A stretch of 64,000 nt of DNA from Carya illinoinensis (GCF_018687715.1 NC_056752.1:6440501-6504500); one strand, 5' to 3'; positions 44,318-56,957 are shown, counted from the stretch's first letter. Notes: a model not told the origin generated them from the sequence alone. Program-made: numbers and translations.

Positions 44318-44870
44318 ATCTACATGTACAATCTCTATGTCTACTCTCGAATGCCCAAAGATGCGTGACTATGGATGGGATTGATCTCTCTGGAGGATAG
44401 ATCGGGTGGTTGTTGAGCAATGCAAGTTATCTACACTTGCTACAACACGTTGTGTAGGACTGAATGATGCTACAAGACTTGGTCATTAACAACATTAGCA
44501 GAAGCTTTACATATTTAAAAAAGCTTGAGATTGGTTTCTCTGACAGCAGCTTTCGGATTGGAGGAACTTTATCTGATACGAATGGTAGGCGTTGAAAGCA
44601 TTTCTTCTGAGCACTGAGCAATCATAAGAAGGAAAGTAGAAACTAGTTGGGGGAAACGCATTGGAGACGCGTGCATCCACAGGCAAAACTAAATAATATT
44701 TTACGTGTTTTTGTTGGAGTGAGGTGTGCAATATATATATGTATAATTTTTTTTTTTGGACCCAATGTATAATTTTCTGGAAGTTTATATTACTTGTGCA
44801 TGTCTATATATAAAAGAGAAATTTTATATATTTTTCAAATAATTATATATATCTACCATTTGCTAGATTG
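44310..44870 (+). pseudogene. NLR 3'-exon relic (third NLR copy) and its 3' flank
   Basis: Continuing from the target duplication, 44318-44640 aligns with the second exon of the NLR at 62627-63328: TCTATGTCTACTCTCG, GATTGATCTCTC, GCTACAAGACTTGGTCATTA, then an internal deletion and GGCGTTGAAAGCATTTC. It then jumps to the 3' flank (AACTAGTTGGGGGAAACGC … GGAGTGAGGTGTGCAATATA), which matches 63339-63430. Stops and deletions make it non-coding. It is closer to NLR 2 than to NLR 1. Confidence 0.8.
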
Positions 44871-44970
44871 AAGAGTCCCGAAGTTAATATTTGGATCGAT
44901 AATTCGATATCCCACCTTCCTCCTATGTCACCTGGAGATTGAGGCCCACTCTACTAGATTTTTAGTCCTT

Positions 44971-45165
44971 GTTTGGTTACATAAATGAGAGATATGAGAT
45001 TAGATAAAAGTTAAAAGTTAAATAAAATATTATTATAATATAATTTTTTATTTTAAAATTTGAAAATATTAAATTATTTATTATATTTTGTGTGACATTT
45101 TAAAAAAATTATAATGATTATATAAATTAAAATTAGATGAGATTATTTGATCTATATAACCAAAC
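44971..45165. repeat. AT-rich MITE (about 195 bp)
   Basis: Inverted ends GTTTGGTTACATAAATGAG and (reverse complement of the right end) GTTTGGTTATATAGATCAA, with an A/T-only core. Related sequences lie at 15346-15540 and 59512-59698. The target duplication is not clear. Confidence 0.55.
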
Positions 45166-46532
45166 GGTGAGTCTTCATTTTCAAGAGCAATAGGCTAGCT
45201 AGTCATTACGATATATCGACCATCATCTAGCACTCACTTCCAATGGACCGGGAAAGTTTGATCCCCCTTCCATCTTATGAATCGGGCATTTAGCAGCTAG
45301 CATACCATGCAATAATTTTTTCTCGAGCTTGGTCCAATATCTCCAAAATTAACCCACCGTTCTACATGCCATCTCGGGCGCCACAAATAACATGATGTGC
45401 TTCCACACAGAATATCTCCGACAAATATCAAACCAATCCACATGATCCAATTCCCTCTTTAACTTTTTTTTTTCTTAATACAGACCTTTGTTTTCTAATA
45501 TTGTACTAATGATATTTAGTTGCTAAGAAAAAAATACGTACACTCTATATATCTTGATATGAGAAATAGTGTCATCTGGGGCGATATCTCAATCAATCTT
45601 GTTCTGTATTCACCTGTCAAAGCCTACATATGATCAAGCATAGAATTTGTTGAAGGTTGCTGTTCAATCATAGCTGCTAAATGTCGCGGTCAGCTGTTGC
45701 CTTCCAGCTACCTCTTCCTTACAACATATCTAAAATAAAAGGATTTGGACCAATTAAGGAACATGAAAACTTTAAGTTGCTTAGAGAAATAGTAAAGGAC
45801 TGGAAGATTGAATTAGTTTGGCCATTTTGGGATGTAAAGTATCAATATGTTAGAAATAGGATTGTCGACTACAGAGATCAGTGAAGGCAATAAACAATAT
45901 TATTGGTCCCCGAATGGTTATTAATTTGGTGGTTTCTGAAAAGCAGTAACTGTGTTACGTACATAAACATAACATATTATAAATCTTACCAAGAACAATG
46001 GACTATCGATTGGCAGAATATTTTGAGGAATCCTTGACCTCCTAGGTGGGAGGGATATTCTTGAAATTAATCCTGCTTCTCCCGATTAAGAAAAGAGAAA
46101 TCAGTTGTCTAATGTATTAGTCTCGTGCAATCCATTTAAAATAAATAAATAAATATAAAACTCACGTGATTTTATTTTATTTTTTTTAAGTTCTAGACCC
46201 CAATTTTTTTCAAATGAAATACATGAGACTTGCACCTCTTAGGACTATCATATCTAACATTACTCAAAATGAGATACGATTAGTATTTGATTGATAAATT
46301 AATAGTATTTCAAGCTCAATCTTATCAATAATGATATCAAGCAAGCTAACTTAAATAAATGTCTAATAGCCAAAAATTTAATAACCTGATGACATAAGAC
46401 CCGGCTCTCAAAATGAAAAGCCTGGGCTTGAAAATCCCCACCCCCCTTGTATAGAAAAAAAAAATGTCTAGCAAGTCATAAACAAACCAAACAAGAGAAT
46501 TGACTAAAGAAAAATCTACATATTACATCATG
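45166..46532. other. Intergenic, with a possible LINE endonuclease fragment
   Basis: Only the frame at 45681-45884 stands out: KGFGPIKEHENFKLLREIVK, then DWKIELVW…, loosely similar to the start of LINE endonucleases (RGLND..KR..VRNLLR.WK.D.VCLQETK). The key ETK motif is not present. The rest shows no feature. Confidence 0.3.
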
Positions 46533-46717
46533 AAAAATTCTACTCATCTTCCCACACAGCCGCATCTTTTGATTTTTTTTTTTCCTTTTTCTCATAACAA
46601 GTATGTGGTGTATGATGATAAGTAGAACAATTAATTAATAAGTTTAGTATAAATAAAATAAAAAAATAATTAAAATATGTATGGTATGTAGTGTGAGATG
46701 TTGAGTAGAATAACACT
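46533..46717. repeat. MITE with ATTCTACTCA ends
   Basis: The left end GAAAAATTCTACTCATCTTC and the reverse complement of the right end (GTTATTCTACTCAACATCTC) form terminal inverted repeats around a roughly 185-bp AT-rich core. A related left end occurs at 15745. Confidence 0.55.
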
Positions 46718-48065
46718 ATCATTGTATTCTATTTTGACGAGGTGCCATGCATTGCTCGTCCTACTTTCACTACAACACAACCCACAATTTGCATCAAATA
46801 AAATTGCTGCAGCAGCATAAATACTGGTCGCAAATTCATTTTCCAGTCCAACAGATTTCGCTACTACATGGTTGACAGAAGGCCGTCTCAAAAAGTTTTA
46901 AACGACGCAGCAAATTTGCAACGCGAAAGCTGAAACTTTCCAAAGAAATTGGACGATGCAAAAATCTCTTTTAGCCGATGTAACAAAAATTTAATGGTGA
47001 GAAAACAAATCATTAGCATCCAATTATGAGGGTCATGAATACCCATAATATGCCGTACTAATGCATTGTTACGACGGTACACTTAACGTCGCAACAAGTT
47101 ACATTGGAGCCATAAAAATCTAGGTGGAAAAATTGTCTAACTTGGGGCGAAAATCATCCGGACACTAATATGGAATTCTTGTGAAAAATATATTGCAAAT
47201 ATATTAGTAGCGAGAATAATGGTAGGGAAATAGCACAATTAGCTTCCATTTATGGGCATTGTAAATACCCAACAAATCGCTGTAGTTACTACACAGGTAG
47301 CAATCTATATTTCACGCCGCAAATGGTCAATGTAACTAACACTGAGTCATGTGTCACAAAAACTTGAATTTGCACAAGTATAGATATCATTTTTTTGCAG
47401 CGCATACCTAGGCATGCAAATAGATAGCCCCGTCGTGAAGGATTAGCGGCGAGAGAAATTTATCCCCAACCGACTACCTCCGAGAGACTTGTTATAATGG
47501 CTTTCTTGCTTGTGTCCATAGATATATTTTCGTAGCAAATAGTCCTAATTACTACCGACGCAATTACATGCTGATTCAGTTTTTTGGAATCATGCTTTAA
47601 ATTAATTAGTATGCCAACATCACCGATTTTTTCTAAGTAGTAGTAGAGCTTAATATTGTATGATCTAATCATGATCATTAATTTTTCCTTGACTATAAGC
47701 TGTACATATTATTATAAAGACCTCAATAATAAGCAAATTAAAGTTTTGCACAAATCATTAACTGATTTTTCATGTCCATAACCCTGACTATAAACCCAAC
47801 CCGCATTGTTTCAGTTAAAACCTGGAAATCATCAAGTGAATGTAGTAGTGGAAGTAAACTATGGCCACTTACTAATCATTAAATATATAGGCCAAGTACT
47901 TACAATTGTAAAATTGAAACAGATTCAATTTCAACTAAAAATATACATCAATATTTCATTTGGAGGCCAACCATCTATACATGCACAGAAATTACCTCCC
48001 TTTTTGAGAAGTGTATTTTGTAATCCAAGTGAGTGATGTACAAATCACTATATATCTACAAATAT
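46718..48065. other. Intergenic; possible CACTA-type subterminal DNA
   Basis: From 46768 (CACTACAACACAACC) to about 47460 the sequence has scattered short motifs such as GACGCAGCAAATTTGC, CGTCGCAAC and GCCGCAAATGG, a style seen in CACTA subterminal repeats. No matching opposite end or transposase was found. The rest (47460-48065) has no feature; the frames there are short and unrecognised. Confidence 0.25.
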
Positions 48066-48229
48066 ACGTTCAACACCCTTCTTGTCCTAATAGTGCCAAT
48101 GGGCATTAATGGTGCTATGAGATTTGTGCAGCATTCCAACGAGATTGCGCCAGACATGATGGGGTGGCAGGATATGCATGTTCCCCAGATCTTGCCCGGG
48201 GGGGGAGGGACGTTACGCCATGAGCTGCC

Positions 48230-48991
48230 TATATAAAGCATCCTTTTGGTGGCTGATAATCGCCTCATCTCCTTCTTCATTTCCTCAGAATATGGGTCCC
48301 TTTTCCTTTCTCCTTAAGCGAGTTGGGCTCCTACAAAGCCTCTATCCTAGTTGGCCTTCCAGCCCAGTGTTAGCCCTCTCGAGTGAAGGCTTGTCATGGT
48401 CAATGTTAGAGCAAGCCTCGAGTTTTCCCTCGAGGGGCCGTCATGCACTAAGCTCGAATCGTTGGGCATTGCTGATTTAACCCAGCCTTTTTTGCATGGG
48501 TGGCCTGCAAGCCTTTAGGGAGGTTAGTTGAGGTTCATGTTGTCCCTTGTTACTTGAAGAAGTGCGGTAAGGCTGGCACAAACCACATTTTGTGGCCGTG
48601 CCATTCGAAGGATCTCCATATCCCAAAACCTGCCATACAATCCATGTTCCATTACGATGTCCCGACTTGCTCGGCAGAGTGAGTCGGCTTGGACTCTCCT
48701 TGCAAGGGGGTCACTCTAGCTTGCCCACGTCTTTGGCTAGGATGGAAGTGCCCCGTCTGTACTGCTATGTGGAGAGCCCTTGGTATGCCCTCCTTTCTTC
48801 GCCTTTGGCATACTTTTGGGATGGTGCCTCTCTGGCAACTTTGGGGATGCCGCCCTTTTTTGTCAATGGTATCATTGGGTACCCCACTGAGTTTGCCTAC
48901 AAATCATTTCAATTTCTTTTTCTTTGTATAGTTACTTGCGAACCCATTGTAATCTACCTCTTTACAAAGATTCTGACAGTTGATGAATAAA
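48230..48991 (+). other. Plus-strand transcription unit in Tat copy 2
   Basis: TATATAAA at 48230-48237 and AATAAA at 48986-48991, with sequence between them homologous to 5289-6131. The short ORFs within (48178-48480, 48592-48990) are not clearly conserved in frame with copy 1. Either noncoding or decayed. Confidence 0.4.
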
Positions 48992-49020
48992 ACGTTCTTT
49001 ATTTATGCCTTTTGCATTAT

Positions 49021-49025
49021 GTTAC
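49021..49025. repeat. Target site duplication of nested solo LTR, left
   Basis: GTTAC, repeated at 51212-51216. Tat copy 1 has a single GTTAC at the same place (near 6160), which confirms the insertion point. Confidence 0.85.
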
Positions 49026-51211
49026 TGTGACGCCCCAACTCCCACATACGGACACGTGGAAATCGAGGCATCGGGATGATGACAACACGGGTCACACATC
49101 CCATCACCAAGTGTCAAGTGTGTGTACATGCAACAAGTGTACAATAAAATCATGCAATGGATAATAACAGTCTTATAACTAAGTACCAGAATTTTTTGTT
49201 TAAATATAAACTCGTTTAAAGCACACGTAATAAAATATTACAAGTCTCAAATATTGTTTCAAAATTAAATTACAAGATATAAAAACTAGTAGAGATATTT
49301 TTTGACATAAACAACTCCAAATCAAAACTCTGGCGGAGCCGCCTCCTCGAGCTCAACCTCCTCCTCCTCCTCAACATCTGTATCAAAATCTACAGTACCA
49401 AAATGGTGCCGCAGGTAAGTAATGATCCAAATGCCACAAGATAAAAATATATTAAACTCAACAATATGCATAAAAGGATGCCAAATGCACATATCCCACA
49501 AATCCACATTTTTGCACGCACGCCAAAAGTCTTATTTGGCCCCAAAAACAATTCCTTTCCAACTCACGCCAAAAGTCTCATTTGGTCCAAAACCAAATTC
49601 AATTCAATATCCAATTATCCAAATGCACCATGACCTCCCTAGGGGTCATCCGCACACACTGGCTCCTCTCGTCACACCACGGGTAACAACCATGCGTGTG
49701 ACTTCATAACGAGCGATGCCCAGTTTCGCGCCCCCCGCGTACGTAGCCAAACATCCTCTAGCCCTCGCTAGCAAAGGGTTAAGGAGTCGGTACGAGAGCG
49801 TTACCATCCCGCCCGCTCCCGTTGTCGCCCAGCGACAACCCAGGGGACGTCACTTAGTATATTACACTCCCGAGTGACCAAAGGAGCTCCACCGAGATAA
49901 TGCCCCATCTTGACTTGGGGTCGTGATACACACACACCCGAAAATCCATTTACATTGATAAAACCAGTTTTTCTCAATTTAATACATGCACATGAATGCA
50001 TCATGCAATGCATATCTCAAGATACAAATTATCCAACAAAATTCAACATCAACAATAACCAAACAACTCCGTTCTCAAATCCATCCGACCCCCGACTCTT
50101 CAAACTCAGTCCGGAATAACCAACCAGTCAATGAATTTATTGGAAAAGTAATAATATATTTAAATCTAAAATAGAGTTTGAAAAATAGTTACAGCGCTAT
50201 ATAATAATTTTTGAAGGATCAAGAGGCTGCAAACGGAGAAGAAAAAGCAACGTAGCAGTGTAAAATACACTGTGGCCGTGGGTTGTAAAATACCCACTTT
50301 TGAATGGGAACAAAACAAGACTTGGGATTGATAGGGAATGGCCTAGAGGTGTTTATGAAACTAGTGGTACTGAGAATGGGCCGTGGGTGGTGGAGGAAAT
50401 GGCGGTGGAAGCGAAAAAATGGCAAAAATGAAGATGAGCTCGTGGGGGCTGCTCCGACAACAGATCGGAGCTGGAAATAGGTGGTTTAGGACGGCAAGAG
50501 ATAGGTGATGATGTGGTGAAGAGGTGGTGGCCGGAGGTGGAACGACGGCGGCAAAATGGCCCAAAAACCGTGCGGCTTGGAGGAGCTCGTGACGACTAAC
50601 GGTGGCTTGGATGGAGGTGAAACTTGGTAGGGAGGTGCGCCGGCCGGAGGGGAATATTTCTGGGTGGGTGGTGTAGGTCATGGTGGCTGCGGTGCTGGGC
50701 AGCAGAAGGCAAACGGCGATAGTGAGGAGAGAGAGTGGCGCGCGCGCACGGGAGAAAACCAGGAGAGAAAAAGAAAGAAAGAAAAAAGAAAGAAAGAAAA
50801 AAGAAAGAAAAGAGAAAGAAAAAGAAAAGAGAAAAAGAAAAAGAGAAAAAGAAAATATGGGGAAAAGAAATGAGGTCCAATCCTCACCTCTAGAGTCCAG
50901 AAACTGATCCGATGAAAATAATTTTAAAAGTTATAAAACGACTAAAATAATTTAAACATCACATCAAGCTAAAATATAATAAATAAGTAGTAAAAACTAA
51001 CAACTAAATTTTAAATCCAAAAACAAACTAAAATAAATTACACAGCAATATAAACTCAAAACAATAATTAATATTAAGAAAGCTTTTCAAAACAAATATC
51101 ACAACTAAATAAATCCAATTAAAATACAATAATTTAAAATAAAAGAACTAATATTTTAATTAAATTAAAATACTTCTTTAGTGAAAATACACGTAAAAAT
51201 GGAGTATCACA
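49026..51211 (-). mobile_element. Solo LTR (2.19 kb) nested in Tat copy 2
   Basis: Bounded TGTGACGCCCC … GTATCACA on the plus strand, flanked by the 5-bp duplication GTTAC. The orientation is minus, judged from the end GGGGCGTCACA typical of gypsy LTR 3' ends. It is related to 26613-29214 in opposite orientation. It includes a GA-rich block (50755-50865). The frames inside (e.g. 50361-50681, 50596-50880) are LTR sequence, not genes. No internal domain remains. Confidence 0.85.
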
Positions 51212-51216
51212 GTTAC
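51212..51216. repeat. Target site duplication of nested solo LTR, right
   Basis: GTTAC, matching 49021-49025. Confidence 0.85.
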
Positions 51217-51436
51217 CTCTACTATCATTAGTCTTTTCCAGCTTGTTTGTTTATGTTCTACGTGAGGCCCTTGTGGGCAGTCGTGTGTTGATCCTTCGAC
51301 TGCCCGGGGGAAGGGGGGGCTTGGTTCTATTTCTTCCCGACAAGTGAATAACTTCCCGTGCCATGTAGATTTTTGTGGTGGTTGAGCGGCACTTAACCGT
51401 GCTTGTCTGTTCAATCCTCACACTTTGACCAAGGGA

Positions 51437-51843
51437 GGGCTGAGTGACATGTGAAGTTAGGCTCAACTAGAGATCCTCTGTGGAGGTCAAGCAGCGCGTA
51501 GGTTGAACTATCCTCGTTGACCCTTGCCCTTAGTGAAAGGGGCCGAGTAGTATGTACGACCAAGCCTACCCAAGAATCCTTTGCGGAGGTTGTGTGGTAT
51601 AAGTCAGGCACACCTCATTGACCTTGCGCTTGGCAAGAGGGGCCAAGCTATATGTACAACCAGGCTCGCCCAGAAATCCTTTGCAGAGGTTATGTGACGA
51701 GTAAGTTGGGCATGCCTCCTTGACCTTCAAGCTTGGCGAGATAGGCCAAGTGGTATGTACGACTAGAATCGCACAGAAATCCTTTACAGAGGTTGTGAGG
51801 CGCATAAGCCAAGTACACCTTGTTGACCCTCATGCTTGGAGAG
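51437..51843. repeat. Tandem repeat, about 102-bp unit (4 copies)
   Basis: Four units with GAAATCCTTTGCAGAGGTT and GTATGTACGAC landmarks start near 51437, 51541, 51642 and 51744. Copy 1 has three. The short frames overlapping it come from the repeat. Confidence 0.7.
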
Positions 51844-52089
51844 AGAGAGGAAGATTTCTTAAGTGCGTTGCAACATTGATGTTTACTAACCTGGGTTGTC
51901 GTGTCAATGCGGGGAAGCTCTAAATCATTACTGTTGGAGGAGGTGCTTTCTTTAAAGTTGTATCTCGTAATCTTGGGATTATTCTGCACTCCGCCAAGGG
52001 AGGGGTAGAGGTGCTTCAAACCACTCTCTCTCCCATTCATCCCTCCGGGAGAGGTAACCAGTTGATTGCTGTAGAGCCGAATTACTCTT

Positions 52090-53290
52090 CACCACGACAA
52101 GATGGGGTAATCTATTCGGGCAGCCTCAGGGCTAGTCCCTTTTTCCTCCGAGGGGGTGGTCGAGCTAGCCCGAGGCTAACCCCGCCTGTTAACCCTTGAA
52201 TGGAAGTAATTCATTCGGGCAATGTGTCTGACTGGACCTGCTCCCATCCGTTGATACTGTAGGGAAGGTAGGTGAGAACCAAGCTAGTGTTATGCCCACT
52301 CTTCGTCAAAACGAGATAAGGTATGTTCAAGTGGCCTCAGGGCTAGGCCCGCTCTCTGCACTTGAGTGCCTTATGAGGAGGTAGTCTATTCAGGCAATCT
52401 TAGACTGGACCAGCTCTCATCGGTCAACGCCTGAAAGAAAGGTAGGTTGTCGAGCTCTTGAGGATAGACTTGCACTCTGCCACTGGAGGGACTAAGCAGC
52501 CATGGACATTACACCCATCCCTTTGGTACCCCGCAAGGGAGGTAAATATCAGATGGTCGAGGGGCCATCCACTCTTCATTGCGATTGGGCTAGGGTAACG
52601 TTCAGGTAGCCTCAGGGCTGGACCCGCTCTCCTCTGTGAGGGAGGTTGCATTAAGCCGAGGCTAGACCTGCCTATTGACCTAGGCGTGGAGGTAGTTTAT
52701 TCGGGCAGTCTTTGACTAGACCCACTCCTGCTCATTGACATTGCAGGAAAGGTAAGTGGGGATCAGGTTGATGCTGCATCCACTTTTCACCGTGTCAGAA
52801 CGGGGTATGTTTGGGGAGGCCAAGGGGCCTAGCCCGCTCTCCTTCTTGAGGGGGGCAAGACTGGCAGGGAGGCTGGTTTTGCTTGTCGTCCCTCACATAG
52901 AGGTAGTCTATTCAGACCTTCTTTGACTGGTCCCACTCCCGTCAGTTGACTTCCACGATGAAGGTAAGCTGACAAGTAGCCAAGGCTGACCTGCACTCCG
53001 TCGTGGGAGGGATAAAGTAGCCCTAGGCATTACACCCATCACTTTGGTATCCCGTAGGGGAGGTAAGTATCGAAGAGCCACAGGGTTGTCAGCTCTTCGC
53101 CTTGATGGAGGCAGGGTAGTGATTTGGCAATCTCAGGGCTAGACCCGCTCTCCTCCGTGGGGGAGGTTGGGCTAGCCCATGGCTAATCCTGCCTGTTGAC
53201 CCACATATGGAAGTAGTCTATTCGGACGTATGTCTGACTAGACCTGCTACCGCCCGTTGACATCACAGGGAAGGTAATTTGCCTTTGTAG
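52090..53290. repeat. Higher-order repeat of about 0.5 kb (3 units) in Tat copy 2
   Basis: Units start near 52108, 52597 and 53120 with CTCAGGGCTRGAC.CGCTCTCC-like blocks, and carry CATTACACCCATC…CTTTGGTA between. Copy 1 has only two units. No conserved frame. Confidence 0.6.
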
Positions 53291-53529
53291 GTTTTATCGA
53301 TGAGGGCGTGTCTTGGTAGAGGTTCATGTTGGGGTGAACTACATACTGATAGAGGTATTGTTTCCACGCTTTTAATTTCTAAAACATTCACACTTCTTTA
53401 TCAAAAGAGTGTACACAATAATTCACAAATCAAATCACAAAATTACACGTAACAAGGTCTTCATTGATAGAACATTCGTAGGTGCTCAACATTCCATGGA
53501 TGCTGCAGTTCGTTCCCTTGGGAATCTCG

Positions 53530-54720
53530 AAGCTAGTAGACCCTAGGAAAATTGCTGGCAACAACCACGTAGGGGCCTTCCCACTATAGTCTTAGCTGGC
53601 CTTCATCTCTAGTGGTGGTCCAGTTTGTTTTAGGACGAGGTCTCTGACTTTCAATGACCTCAGGTACACCCTTTGATTGAAATAGCGTACCACTTTCTTT
53701 TTGTATGCTGCCATTGTCAGATTCGCCTCTTCTCGAATTTCACCCACTAGGTTAAGCTATTCCTTAAGGCACTGGTCATTGGAGCGTTGCTTGTAGTGCC
53801 ACACCCTGTAGGTGGGGATATCCACCTCGACCGATGGCATGGCTTCAGGGCCGTACGCAGGCGTGAACGGGATCTCTCCTGTCGACGTTCTCACTATCAC
53901 CTGGTATGCCCATAGGATTTTGGGAAGCTCTTCTACCCATGCTCCTATTCGGTTGCAATGTTTGTTCTTCAGTATTCTTACCAAGGTTTTGTTGGTCCCT
54001 TCTCCCTGGCCGTTGGACTGGGGGTGTCTTGGAGAGGAGTATCAGAATTTGATTCCCAGGTCTCAACACCAGTCTTGATAGTTTTCCGAGTCAAACTACC
54101 TCCCATTCTCTAAAATAATGCTACGTGGAATGCCGATGTTCTTCCATAAGAAACGAGTGATGTTATTCGCCATAATCATTGCCAGCGCTTCGGGCTCCAC
54201 CGTCTTGGTGAAGTAATCTACATCAACTACCATGAATTTTACCCCACCCTTGCCTAGGGGAAGGGGCCCTACCAGGTTGGCACCCAACTGGGCAAAGGGC
54301 TAGGGTGAGAAGGCTGGTGTCAATTCTTCTAGCAGGCGGTGAATGACTCCAAAGTACCCCTGGCACTTCCTACACCTCCACACATATTCCTTGGCGTCTT
54401 TCAGTGTGCGTGGCCAATAACACCCTACCCACATTGCCTTGCCTGCTAGTACCCAACCACTGGAGTGGTCGCCACAGATTCCCTCATGTATCACTGCTAG
54501 CACATGTTGGGCCTGCTCGCTCAAGATGCATCTCAATAAGGGAGTGTTGTATCCTCTCTGGTATAGGATACCATCGAATGCGGTGTACCTTGTTGCTTGG
54601 TACCTGACCTTTTTGGCCCTTTGTTTGTCATCGAGTACATCATTGGTCTTTAGGATGAAATATGTCCACGACCTAGTCTGGTGCGCCCGATCCAATTTCC
54701 AGCAGCTCTATCCTTATGAC
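53530..54720 (-). pseudogene. Integrase remains of Tat copy 2
   Basis: 54695-54300 carries the zinc-binding part (HEGICGDHSSG … WRCRKCQG). 54287-54096 carries the start of the core (VGPLPLGKGGVKFMVVDVDY). 53984-53757 continues with the end of the core (IGAWVEELPKILWAYQV). The second catalytic Asp is replaced: ILENGR where S-D-N-G is expected. Copy 1 has the same change. Stops separate the pieces. Confidence 0.75.
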
Positions 54721-54837
54721 CGGCATCTCCACTGTTCTAAGGATGGTCAATTCCAGTATCAGGGAGGCCTCTTGCCCATACCCTGTTTTCGTCAGTTTGT
54801 TTGCCCTATGATTTTTGGCCCTCAGGATTTGCTATAT

Positions 54838-55330
54838 TTAGAAATGTTTGAAATGAGCATGCTCGGCTTTTATCAAGGTTAGGTATTTTTTCAGTTTTTC
54901 ACTTTTTCCTGCAAACTCTTCCCATACTTGGTTAATCACCACTTGGGAGTCGGCCCGAACCTCCACCTCCTCAGCGCCCAAGGACTTTGCCATTGTCATG
55001 CTGAGGAACAATGCCTCATTAGTTGTAGTTCTGAAGGCTTGCTTAATGGCATGAACATGTTCTTCGCCTTTATCCGTGATGATATGCAATCCCTCTCCCC
55101 CTCCAACCTAACAAGATGAGCCATTAACGAAGACTTGCCAAGGCTTCATGGGTTGTGCATATTCAGTTTCTTCAGGGAAGCTTGTGAACTCTGCGACGAA
55201 GTCTGCTAGTATTTGCCCTTTTATAGAGGTCCGCAGTGCATACTCAATGTTGAACTCGCTTAGTTCCATGGCCCAGTTAGTTAGGCGACCTGAGACATCC
55301 GGTCACTATAGAATCTTTTTCAGGGGGCAT
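54838..55330 (-). pseudogene. RNase H remains of Tat copy 2
   Basis: The frame 55089-54838 encodes HIITDKGEEHVHAIKQAFR, NNEALFLSM… and RADSQVVINQV. The Asp of the DSQ motif is present here, unlike in copy 1. The upstream part has stops. Confidence 0.65.
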
Positions 55331-55559
55331 CAGTGAGGACCTTGATCGGGTGGGCCTAAAAATAGGATCAAAGTTTTTGAGTGCTTACCACCAAGGCGAA
55401 GGCGAGCTATTCAATGTGGGGGTATTTGGCTTCTACCCCTTTATAAGCTCGAATTGACATAGTATACCAGCTGCTAAACTCTATCCTCGTCATGCACTAA
55501 GGCCGAGGAGGCTGCTTGTGGAGAAATGGATAGGTACAGAATTAAGACCTCCCCGCATC

Positions 55560-56889
55560 GAGGTTAGCTAAGCTTAGCAGAGGGTTGGTTAGGTATTTTT
55601 TTAGCACAGTGAATGCCTCATCGTAGTCTTGATTCCAATCGCGTGCCTTCCTTAGCACTTTGAAGAAGGGAAGGCACTTGTCAGTTGACCGTGATATGAA
55701 GCAGTTGAGGGCCGTGACTTGATTGGTGAGCTTTTGTACATCATTAATGCTTTGCGGCGGAGCATGTCAAGGATAGCCCCCACATTCTCGGGATTGGCTT
55801 CAATTCCACACTCTGATATCATGAATCCTAGGAACTTCCTAGAACCTACTCCGAGCATGCACTTTGCCAGATTTAGCTTCGTTTTGAACCACCTTAATAC
55901 CACAAAGGCCTCTCAAAGATCCTCAAGGTGCTATGTAGGATCTCTGCTTTTGACTGTAGGTTGTCCACATATACTTCCATATTTCTACCGATTTGATCCT
56001 TGAACATACAGTTAACCAATCACTGGTAGGTGGCCCCTGCATTCTTCAATCCGAACGGCATGGCTAAGTACCAGTATAGCCCACGGTCCGTGATGAATGA
56101 CTTTTTTTTCTCGTTGTTAGGGTTCATTTGGATTTGCTTATACCAGGAATAGGCATTTATGAAGCTTAGCATGCGGTATCCTACTGTTGAGTTGACAATA
56201 AGGTCGATGCGAGTTGGAAGTGGGAAGCTGTCCTTAGGGTAGGCCTTGTTCAAATCAGTGAAGTTGACACGCATTCTCCATTTACTGTTTGGTTTCTTCA
56301 CAAGCACCACGTTGGACAGCAAATCAAAGTAGTATGCTTCTCGTATGAATCCTATCGCGAGCAATCAATTGACCTCAATGGCGATAGCAGCGTTCTTCTC
56401 CTCACTGAAGCTCCTACACCTCTGTCTTACTCCTTTGGCCTTAAGGTCCACACTTAAATGATGATACATGACTGTCGGGTCAATCCCTGACATGTCTTCA
56501 TAGATCTAAGCAAAGAATTCTCGATGTTCCACGAGCAGCTGCTATAGGGAGTCCCTTACTTCAATGGCTACTCCTGTGCCGATCCTGGCAGTGGATTCTA
56601 GTCGATTTGGGTCCAACAGGATTAGCTCCATTGGCACGTTCACTTAAACTTTCTTGAGTACGTACTCATCCCTCATTTCTTCTTCCTTGTGGGTGCATTC
56701 AGGAGCTGGCAGAAGGATGGTTGGTATCTCCTCCCACACCTGCACGGTGTGGGTTCCCCCTTCTTGCCTTCAGGCCTACCGGCCGCATCGTTGTGCGTCT
56801 CCCCTATTGCTCCTTCTGGTGGGGTCACTTTCGTGGTTGTCGTCTCCATACTTATCTACGTTATTGTTTTACTACACTCCTGAGCCGTC
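55560..56889 (-). pseudogene. Reverse transcriptase remains of Tat copy 2
   Basis: 56364-56020 gives NSKWRMRVNFTDLNKAYPKD, then motif A as FINAYSWYKQIQM, with Asn where the catalytic Asp is expected, as in copy 1. The active-site strand reads YVDN followed by a one-base deletion (near 55950-55970), where copy 1 still has YVDD. 55903-55652 gives the thumb region (FLGFMISECGIEANPE). It is non-functional. Confidence 0.8.
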
Positions 56890-56933
56890 CGAAAGTGTGC
56901 TCTTGCAAGCACGCAAAGGACGCGTATGATTTT

Positions 56934-56957
56934 TTCAGATCCCACAAACGGCGCCAC
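56934..56957 (-). other. Primer-binding site of Tat copy 2
   Basis: On the minus strand, one base inside the 5' LTR, TGGCGCCGTTTGTGGGATC. The matching site in copy 1 is 13660-13683. Confidence 0.6.

Noticed and set aside
45681..45884. 67-residue ORF as a host gene
   Set aside because: Short, no clear family; at best a weak resemblance to a LINE endonuclease start.
50596..50907. Overlapping Lys/Arg-rich and Phe/Ser-rich ORFs
   Set aside because: By-products of the GA-rich block in the nested solo LTR.
51178..52040. Several minus-strand ORFs with repeated Thr/Pro/Leu motifs
   Set aside because: They are translations of the roughly 102-bp tandem repeat, not a repeat protein gene.
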